NCBI GenBank assembly: GCA_030634605.1
Contig: DAOWAK010000067.1
Coordinates: 1 to 6,727 of the forward strand
Length of the DNA stretch: 6,727 bases
Direction: 5' to 3'
From: Sedimentisphaerales bacterium
GTDB lineage: Bacteria; Planctomycetota; Phycisphaerae; Sedimentisphaerales; SM23-30
The position numbers and the translations under genes were made by a program. The notes under the pieces were generated by a model. The model made no database searches. It saw nothing but the letters and a program-made list of their open reading frames with translations, and was not told the DNA's origin. Below are positions 1 through 3,685 of this stretch, piece by piece; positions within the stretch are counted from its first letter, which is position 1, and the number at the start of each line of letters is the position of its first letter.

Positions 1-19
1 TAACGTCCCACACTATGTC

Positions 20-39
20 ATTCCCGCGCAGGCGGGAAT
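20..39. repeat. REP-like palindrome, ATTCCC-N8-GGGAAT type
   Basis: The perfect arms ATTCCCGC and GCGGGAAT are separated by GCAG, giving an 8-bp GC-rich stem with a 4-nt loop. The flanks (GTC before, CCAG after) match the common dispersed repeat seen as 'CATTCCCGC...GCGGGAATCCAG' in many bacterial genomes. The core also fits the published pattern of the Neisseria dRS3 element (ATTCCC, eight bases, GGGAAT), which is a pattern match only. It is the first of several unrelated palindromic repeats in the intergenic DNA of this window. Confidence 0.75.
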
Positions 40-130
40 CCAGTATTCTTGGGGCAGAACATTCCTTACTTCTACAGTGTCTCTTACAATCGCATTTTAC
101 GTGAGCTTCTCTCTGCCAATTCTGCATGAG

Positions 131-169
131 GGTTCTTTTTGCCCTTGTAACATTGGTTGAGAAAGAACC
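131..169. repeat. Inverted repeat, 8-bp arms
   Basis: GGTTCTTT (131-138) is perfectly complemented by AAAGAACC (162-169), with 23 nt between them. A TATAAT-like box lies just after the right arm at 172-177. It could be an operator, a weak RNA hairpin or the remains of a mobile repeat; the sequence does not decide between these. Confidence 0.35.
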
Positions 170-208
170 ACTATAATCTCGCGGGAACGGCAGAGCCTTA
201 TGAATTCT

Positions 209-225
209 CACCAGCAGAGCTGGTG
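209..225. repeat. Short hairpin CACCAGC/GCTGGTG
   Basis: A perfect 7-bp stem with a 3-nt AGA loop. It has no adjacent run of T on either strand long enough to call it an intrinsic terminator. It overlaps the possible coding relic at 151-237. Confidence 0.4.
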
Positions 226-375
226 GATTACTTTTGATTTAGTCCGATAACCTTATATATAGTTTAACACATTTTTCCCCAAAGTCACATAAACTGGAAA
301 GATTTTTGCAGATTTTCTAAAAAAAACTGACCATCGAGCCCCCATTAACCAAAGAGCTTGCCCCACATCGGTTGA

Positions 376-1302
376 TTATCCTTGCTGGTGATGCAGTTGC
401 ATACTGTACCAGAACCCCGCTATCGTCGCCAACGAGCCAATCCCCAGAAACTGCACTGGTAGCACCGTCGCGAACACCACCGAAGCGTGCACAAAATGTG
501 GCGAAATCCCTTCCAGCGGACTCAAATTAACCAGATGACCCGCCCACGCGTACCCAATCGCCGCCACTATTGCCGGCACCAGCAAATAATACCACAATTC
601 CACTCGAAACAGTTGATGTGCCGCCAGCGTCCCCAGAAAAAACGCCGCCCCCACCGCAAAAACAATCTGTTTCGTTGCCGGAACGTTCCCCACCGCAACT
701 TCAATCGCTTTAAACCGGGTCACTCCCGCCCGTGCCATCAATTTCATCAACACAAAGCCGATCACCAAGCTCACCCCAACCGCCAGCGTCCTGCTCAGCC
801 ATTGTGATTTCAAAAACCCGTCCAACCACCCTCCGCCGGACTCCTTACCCTTTTTAGCCGCCGCAACCTCCCCGCCCTGCAGCATCAAGCCAAAAACCCG
901 ATCCGCCAGCCAATACCCAAGCAGCACCACCGCCAGCCAGATCAGCACCTCAAACATCAAACCATGAAACATCGCCGCCCGCGCCGCCGCACTGCTATGC
1001 GTCATCAACAGCGAATCCATGCTCCCCGTCCGCATTGCCCAGACCGTCAGCCCCGCCGGTATCGCTATCTGTCCGATGTGCCTGCCGTTCACCGTCCCGA
1101 TCACCGACCCCGCCAGACAAACCACCACCCCCAACGCGAACATGCTCAACAGCACCCCCGCTGTCCTGCCCCCCATCAATACCGAAACCGCCCCGCCCGG
1201 CTCTTCCGGTCGAACCAGCGCCCAGCCAACCGTCCCAAACACCACCCCACTGACCGCCAAAACCAACGCAATTTTCAATTTAACCATCGCCGTTATATGC
1301 AT
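376..1302 (-). CDS. Polytopic integral membrane protein of unknown function
   Basis: This 308-residue protein is strongly hydrophobic, and I do not recognise its family. Seven or eight membrane segments can be seen, near residues 10-30, 46-70, possibly 76-92, 114-137, 172-192, 211-231, 235-257 and 271-299. A polar, Gly/Lys-rich linker (about 142-168, including AAAKKGKESGGG) splits it into an N-terminal half with three or four helices and a C-terminal half with four. The proline and charged residues at 31-35 (RPEEP) probably mark the first extramembrane loop. No transporter, protease or enzyme motif stands out. Two starts are possible: residue 1 (1302), which coincides with a predicted transcription start, and residue 6 (1287, MVKLKIAL). 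Neither has a clear Shine-Dalgarno sequence. The gene is divergent from the SUMF1-like gene and appears monocistronic within the window. That it is a real gene is well supported by length and helix pattern; its function is unknown. Confidence 0.85.
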   Translation of the reverse strand: MHITAMVKLKIALVLAVSGVVFGTVGWALVRPEEPGGAVSVLMGGRTAGVLLSMFALGVVVCLAGSVIGTVNGRHIGQIAIPAGLTVWAMRTGSMDSLLMTHSSAAARAAMFHGLMFEVLIWLAVVLLGYWLADRVFGLMLQGGEVAAAKKGKESGGGWLDGFLKSQWLSRTLAVGVSLVIGFVLMKLMARAGVTRFKAIEVAVGNVPATKQIVFAVGAAFFLGTLAAHQLFRVELWYYLLVPAIVAAIGYAWAGHLVNLSPLEGISPHFVHASVVFATVLPVQFLGIGSLATIAGFWYSMQLHHQQG

Positions 1303-1308
1303 TTACAC

Positions 1309-1337
1309 AATCTAACATCATCATTTCCCCCGGTCAA
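1309..1337 (-). promoter_or_regulatory. Predicted sigma70-type promoter of the membrane protein, leaderless
   Basis: On the minus strand, TTGACC (1337-1332) is followed after exactly 17 bp by TAGATT (1314-1309). The -35 box matches the consensus at 5 of 6 positions and the -10 at 4 of 6. Only six bases separate the -10 box from the ATG at 1302, so transcription would start at or next to the start codon. That would explain why no Shine-Dalgarno sequence is seen. A 15-base G run (minus strand) lies 9 bp upstream of the -35 box. Confidence 0.45.
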
Positions 1338-1346
1338 GCTAAACCT

Positions 1347-1361
1347 CCCCCCCCCCCCCCC
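1347..1361. repeat. Homopolymer run of 15 C
   Basis: Fifteen consecutive C on the plus strand sit between the predicted promoter of the membrane-protein gene and an interspersed repeat. If transcription starts at 1302, the run covers about -45 to -59. Runs of this length are prone to slippage, so the count may vary among cells or be a sequencing artefact. Confidence 0.9.
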
Positions 1362-1362
1362 A

Positions 1363-1399
1363 TGTCATTGCGAGGAGGCCGCAGGCGACGCGGCAATCT
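1363..1399. repeat. Interspersed palindromic repeat of the 'CATTGCGAGG...GGCAATCT' family
   Basis: The outer arms ATTGC (1367-1371) and GCAAT (1393-1397) enclose a GC-rich core containing AGGCCGCAGGCGACGCGG. This arrangement is typical of a widely scattered intergenic repeat known from many bacterial genomes. It starts two bases after the poly-C run, which suggests that the run marks the edge of the inserted element. Confidence 0.7.
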
Positions 1400-1437
1400 A
1401 ACCAGCAATAACAAACATTCATGCACCGCCCCGACAC

Positions 1438-1465
1438 TGTCATCCTGAGCGTAGCCGAAGGACCT
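1438..1465. repeat. Interspersed repeat of the 'GTCATCCTGAGCG...GAAGGA' family
   Basis: The sequence TGTCATCCTGAGCG, followed by TAGCCGAAGGACCT, matches the well-known dispersed repeat found between genes in many environmental bacteria. It differs in sequence from the elements at 1363 and 1479, so three repeat families lie within about 140 bp. Confidence 0.7.
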
Positions 1466-1478
1466 ATTTATTAAATTT

Positions 1479-1503
1479 GTAGGATGGGCTTCAGCCCATG
1501 CTG
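1479..1503. repeat. Hairpin repeat ATGGGC-TTCA-GCCCAT
   Basis: The stem arms ATGGGC (1484-1489) and GCCCAT (1494-1499) flank a TTCA loop. The context 'GTAGGATGGGCTTCAGCCCATGCTG' (quoted in part) is a common dispersed intergenic element. Sequence beyond about 1531 looks coding-like, so this repeat may sit close to the point where an older gene was interrupted. Confidence 0.65.
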
Positions 1504-1530
1504 CCTTCTGGGGAGTAAGATAAAGAGTAA

Positions 1531-1798
1531 GAAAAGATTATTTGCCAGAATAGTCGCCAATGGGGGCATTTTGATTCAGGTTACTGTGCGTCCGATATTG
1601 ATTATACTGATAACAAATCAAAATGTAATTTCATCCATTTTGTAAACCTAAATCTGACAGACCTTTAGAGCAGTCCCTAACAAGCATCATGATGTCTACT
1701 GTGGATATAATCCATCAATTGGTGATTTTCAAAATATTTCTGTTCATCACTATCCATATCGAATTTATCTTGACGTAAGCCTGGCATTTCCAGTATAA
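1531..1798 (+). pseudogene. Possible decayed C-terminal gene remnant with frameshift
   Basis: Two adjacent open segments in different frames read like one protein. The first (1531-1665, ending at TAG 1666-1668) contains QWGHFDSGYCASDIDYTDN and KCNFIHFVNLNL. The second (1658-1795, ending at TAA 1796-1798) contains HHDVYCGYNPSIGDF and HYPYRIYLDVSLAFPV. They meet at about 1658-1666 and could be joined by one small indel. Neither has a plausible start codon with a ribosome site. The mixed residue composition, with regular Asp, Tyr, Gly and Phe, looks coding-like. I do not recognise the family. The promoter of the downstream SUMF1-like gene lies inside the last codons of this remnant, and its TAA stop falls within the -10 box. 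This is inference from composition only. Confidence 0.35.
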
Positions 1799-1799
1799 T
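1770..1799 (+). promoter_or_regulatory. Strong sigma70-type promoter of the SUMF1-like gene
   Basis: TTGACG (1770-1775; 5 of 6 consensus bases) is followed after 18 bp by a perfect TATAAT (1794-1799). Transcription would start near 1806, giving an untranslated leader of about 83 nt before the ATG at 1889. Confidence 0.7.
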
Positions 1800-1809
1800 G
1801 CAAAATATC

Positions 1810-1830
1810 ATGGGGAGATGTTTTCCCCAT
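1810..1830 (+). promoter_or_regulatory. Hairpin at the 5' end of the leader RNA
   Basis: ATGGGGA (1810-1816) and TCCCCAT (1824-1830) form a perfect 7-bp stem with a 7-nt loop. It starts only a few bases after the predicted transcription start. A stem at the extreme 5' end often protects mRNA from decay. It could instead be a protein-binding palindrome just downstream of the promoter. Confidence 0.45.
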
Positions 1831-1875
1831 TGAGAGACCACAAATTGTTTTATAATTACACAGCTATCTCACAAT

Positions 1876-1883
1876 GGAGAAAG
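1876..1883 (+). promoter_or_regulatory. Ribosome binding site deciding the start at 1889
   Basis: GGAGAAAG begins inside an upstream in-frame ATG (1874-1876) and ends 5 nt before the ATG at 1889; the GGAG core is 9 nt from it. The earlier ATG has no such site. The 1889 start therefore gives a shorter protein that begins directly with a signal peptide. Confidence 0.75.
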
Positions 1884-1888
1884 TAAAA

Positions 1889-2854
1889 ATGAAGCACTTT
1901 TTGATGATTTGGGTGTTTGTTTTGGCAGTTGCGAATGTGGGGTTCGCGGATACCTTCGGTAGTGGAGCAAATCAGTTTGACATTGATTTCGTGACTATTT
2001 CGGGGGCGACCAATCCTGCCAGTGGCTATGGTATTGTCAATAACGATTACCGTATAGGTATTCATGAGATTACCAATGACCAGTGGAACAAGTTCGTCAC
2101 CATCGTTGGGGGTACGGTAATAGGCATCCCCTTAGATGCATATGACGAAAGTCCCCTCTATACAGGGGCAGATGTTCCGACCAATAGGGTGAGCTGGTTA
2201 GAAGCAGCACAGTTCGTCAACTGGCTCAACACCAGTAACAGCCATCAGGCGGCATATAAGTTCACCGGCGATCCGGGGACGAGCAGTTACGCATTGGACA
2301 CCTGGAGTGTGGCTGAAGCCGACAATGGCACTAATCTCTATCGTCATAAGGATGCGTTTTATTTCCTGCCGACTGAAGATGAATGGGTAAAAGCGGCTTA
2401 CTGGAATGGAACAACACTGCAGGAATATGCAACAAAGCCGGGCGAAACATTATACCAGGGAAATGGCTCAAATGGCGGCTGGAATTATGACGATGGTGAT
2501 AATCCCGCCGGTCCAGGTCCCTGGGATGTCGACAGCGGCAGCGAGGAACTGAACGGTACTTATGATATGATGGGTAATGTAGCGGAATGGATGGAAAGTC
2601 CATGGTCTGACACTAATTACTGCCCCGGTTCCGATCGCTGCATTCGCGGTGGGTCGTACTTCTACTACAGCTTCATCCACCTCGGATCATCTGCCCGGAA
2701 CGGCGGCTACCCGGACAGTGAGATTGACCACGTAGGGTTCCGTGTCGCATCCGTACCTGAACCTTGCAGTATAGTATTATTGTTATCAGGTGGGTTGGTA
2801 TTATTGAGAAAAAGGGTGGATAAAAGGGGTCAGGAGCCTTTTTTAGCAGAATAA
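1889..2854 (+). CDS. Secreted SUMF1/formylglycine-generating-enzyme-like protein with PEP-CTERM tail
   Basis: This 321-residue protein has a signal peptide (1-20, cleavage likely after VGFA). A SUMF1-type (FGE-sulfatase) domain covers about 30-288, with the usual landmarks: YRIGIHEITNDQW (54-66), RVSWLEAAQFVNWLN (100-114), FLPTEDEWVKAAYW (159-172), YDMMGNVAEWM (225-235), RGGSY (253-257) and HVGFRVA (281-287). FGE enzymes oxidise a sulfatase cysteine using two cysteines in RGGSYxC(x4)C; here the matching residues are Tyr259 and His264, so that reaction is unlikely. Cys245 and Cys251 may form a disulfide. The end is a PEP-CTERM signal (VPEP 289-292, hydrophobic stretch, RKR 307-309), recognised by exosortase for surface sorting. 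Twelve extra residues after RKR come from an interspersed repeat. The gene stands alone behind its own promoter. A structural or ligand-binding surface protein seems most likely. Confidence 0.85.
   Translation: MKHFLMIWVFVLAVANVGFADTFGSGANQFDIDFVTISGATNPASGYGIVNNDYRIGIHEITNDQWNKFVTIVGGTVIGIPLDAYDESPLYTGADVPTNRVSWLEAAQFVNWLNTSNSHQAAYKFTGDPGTSSYALDTWSVAEADNGTNLYRHKDAFYFLPTEDEWVKAAYWNGTTLQEYATKPGETLYQGNGSNGGWNYDDGDNPAGPGPWDVDSGSEELNGTYDMMGNVAEWMESPWSDTNYCPGSDRCIRGGSYFYYSFIHLGSSARNGGYPDSEIDHVGFRVASVPEPCSIVLLLSGGLVLLRKRVDKRGQEPFLAE
2822..2844 (+). repeat. Interspersed repeat AAAAGG...CCTTTT across the gene end, possible terminator
   Basis: AAAAGG (2822-2827) and CCTTTT (2837-2842) flank GGTCAGGAG, and the T run extends to 2844. 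The string 'AAAAGGGGTCAGGAGCC' with flanking T resembles a repeat often scattered in genomes that carry REP-associated transposases. It lies inside the last codons of the PEP-CTERM protein, where it encodes KRGQEPF. A weak stem followed by six T could also act as a terminator that starts before the stop codon. Confidence 0.5.
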
Positions 2855-2975
2855 TAAATATATATCATGTATATCCTATCAATCCCATCTAAAATCTTGC
2901 CCTGCACTCCACATAGTGTAGGGTTCGTAGCTAAAAGATAAAAAAAAACAGTGTAAATCAGTGTCTAATTTTCTT

Positions 2976-3010
2976 ATCTTCTTTGCGTCTTTTGATCTTC
3001 TTAGCGGCTA
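2976..3010. repeat. TTTGCG/TTAGCG-type interspersed repeat, diverged copy
   Basis: This segment contains ATCTTCTTTGCGTCTTTTG and then ATCTTCTTAGCGGC. It resembles the copies at 3023 and 3203 but lacks their shared GTGAGATATCTTAA end, so it is the most diverged of the three. Confidence 0.5.
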
Positions 3011-3022
3011 TTTTAAAATCCG

Positions 3023-3065
3023 AATTCTTCTTTGCGCCTTAGCGTCTTTGCGTGAGATATCTTAA
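3023..3065. repeat. TTTGCG/TTAGCG-type interspersed repeat, full copy
   Basis: It runs AATTCTTCTT, TGCGCCTT, then AGCGTCTTTGCGTGAG and ATATCTTAA. The last 25 bases (3041-3065) match 3213-3237 with a single mismatch. The motif 'CTTTGCGCCTTAGCGTCTTTGCG' (cited in part) is a widely dispersed intergenic repeat in several bacterial phyla. Confidence 0.7.
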
Positions 3066-3069
3066 TTGA

Positions 3070-3099
3070 AATCAGTGCAAATCTGCGTCTCATCTTCTT
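3070..3099. repeat. 'AATCAGTGCAAATCTGCGTC' type repeat
   Basis: The AATCAGTG core (3070-3077) recurs at 2956-2963, and each copy is followed by a TCTTCTT-type pyrimidine stretch. It alternates with the TTTGCG repeats, as if the region grew from repeated insertion or duplication of a composite unit. Confidence 0.45.
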
Positions 3100-3140
3100 A
3101 GGCCTTATTTGTTAATATTATATAAATAATCGGATTTATT

Positions 3141-3178
3141 ATCTGTGTTCATCGGCGTTTATCGGCGGTTTCAAAATG
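3141..3178. repeat. 'ATCTGTGTTCATCGGCG' type interspersed repeat
   Basis: ATCTGTGTTCATCGGCGTTT is followed by ATCGGCGGTTTCAAAATG. This is a recognisable form of a short dispersed sequence common between genes in many environmental genomes. Within it, ATCGGCG occurs twice, 11 bases apart. Confidence 0.6.
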
Positions 3179-3202
3179 TATTCTCTGAGCCCTCTGTGGC
3201 AA

Positions 3203-3237
3203 AATTCTTCTTAGCGACTTTGCGTGAGATATCTTAA
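3203..3237. repeat. TTTGCG/TTAGCG-type interspersed repeat, 8-bp shorter copy
   Basis: It matches the copy at 3023-3065 except for one substitution (T to A) and the loss of eight bases, TGCGCCTT. The deleted segment ends in the same CTT that precedes it, so slippage between CTT repeats explains the loss. Confidence 0.65.
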
Positions 3238-3260
3238 AATAAAATCATGCCTATCATGTT

Positions 3261-3298
3261 ATCCTGTCAAAAATTATATTCGTTCAGATAGACAGGAT
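3261..3298. repeat. Inverted repeat ATCCTGTC...GACAGGAT
   Basis: The perfect 8-bp arms (3261-3268 and 3291-3298) are separated by 22 AT-rich bases. The 'ATCATGTTATCCTGTCAAAA' sequence around the left arm belongs to another common dispersed repeat, and a diverged form occurs at about 2864-2880. It is downstream of the minus-strand operon but lacks the shape of a normal terminator. Confidence 0.5.
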
Positions 3299-3367
3299 CA
3301 AAACCACCAACTTTTTCCGAGTTGATCCAAAATTATACGTTACGTTCGGTGTGTGCCGTTTGGCATT

Positions 3368-3679
3368 TTACTTTTGTCGGTTCCTGAGCGTGGTTATTGC
3401 CGCGGTAACCGAGCCGTTGATCCTGACATACCAGAATATCATCAAGCCGATACCAATACTGCACCCGATTTTCCAGGCCGGCAGCCACCATGGTTTCCAC
3501 CAGGCGCCGGTGCAGGCTTCGTAAAAATCCGAAAGTCCAAAGACAAAGAAAATCCCCGCCCCAAAAAGACAAAACCAGCGATGTTTTTCCTGCCGTTTAC
3601 ACGCCGGGATAAAAAATACCAGTGAAACAAATACCCAGAAAAAGCCTTCAATGATATTGCCGTAGTATGTCACTTCCAT
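3368..3679 (-). CDS. Small three-helix membrane protein of unknown function
   Basis: This 103-residue protein has three hydrophobic helices, at about 7-25, 36-52 and 68-86. Between helices 2 and 3 lies a notable aromatic segment, GLSDFYEACTGAWWKPWW (48-65). Its many Trp residues and the acidic SDFYE suggest an interfacial loop that is probably the most conserved part. Cysteines are at 27, 37, 56 and 73. The short C-terminus is basic (RNRQK). I recognise no named family. It starts 6 bp after the stop of the phosphatase-like lipoprotein gene and has no clear Shine-Dalgarno sequence, so it is probably co-transcribed and translated by coupling. The pairing suggests, but does not show, that it works with the lipoprotein or in the same envelope process. 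Confidence 0.75.
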   Translation of the reverse strand: MEVTYYGNIIEGFFWVFVSLVFFIPACKRQEKHRWFCLFGAGIFFVFGLSDFYEACTGAWWKPWWLPAWKIGCSIGIGLMIFWYVRINGSVTAAITTLRNRQK

Positions 3680-3685
3680 GAGTCA

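Larger units (their letters stand above)
1..375. other. Intergenic region with hairpins
   Basis: This stretch lies downstream of the minus-strand membrane-protein gene and has no convincing complete gene. It contains a REP-like hairpin at 20-39, an inverted repeat with arms 131-138 and 162-169, and a compact hairpin at 209-225. An isolated TATAAT at 172-177 has no good -35 box at normal spacing. A short open stretch at 151-237 (+), bounded by a stop before it and TGA at 235-237, reads like the end of a protein (NLAGTAEPYEFSPAELVDYF) but has no start codon. It may be a relic of a lost gene. Reading leftwards from the membrane-protein stop there is an eight-base A run at 319-326 (T run on the minus strand), but I could not find a good stem in front of it. 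Confidence 0.6.
2855..3367. other. Repeat-rich spacer between convergent genes
   Basis: There is no believable gene in about 510 bases. The region is AT-rich and built from degenerate copies of short elements. Three are TTTGCG/TTAGCG elements (about 2976-3010, 3023-3065 and 3203-3237). Two are 'AATCAGTG' elements (about 2956-2984 and 3070-3099). One is a 'TGTGTTCATCGGCG' element (3141-3178). Two are 'ATCATGT..ATCCT' elements (about 2864-2880 and 3253-3268). A small hairpin, CAACT (3308-3312) with AGTTG (3320-3324), could weakly end minus-strand transcription, but it has no clear T run. No strong terminator is visible for the minus-strand operon. Confidence 0.65.

Noticed and set aside
20..39. 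A true dRS3 phage-integration site
   Set aside because: The pattern fits, but there is no prophage gene or recombinase in the window and the organism is unlike Neisseria. It was kept only as a REP-like palindrome.
319..335. Intrinsic terminator of the membrane-protein gene at the A8 run
   Set aside because: The T run exists on the minus strand, but I found no adequate complementary stem before it.
487..1401. Several plus-strand open frames rich in Pro, His, Gln and Arg
   Set aside because: They are antisense to the well-supported membrane-protein gene, and their composition is what a GC-rich hydrophobic gene gives on the opposite strand.
1781..1800. Sigma54 promoter (TGGC...GC) upstream of the PEP-CTERM gene
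   Set aside because: The spacing between GG and GC is wrong, while the overlapping TTGACG-18-TATAAT fits sigma70 much better.
1874..1888. Start of the SUMF1-like protein at 1874
   Set aside because: It is possible in frame, but it has no ribosome site of its own, and the GGAG that would serve the 1889 start overlaps it.
2861..3305. CRISPR array
   Set aside because: Repeats are degenerate, differ in length and belong to several families, and there are no uniform spacers or cas genes.
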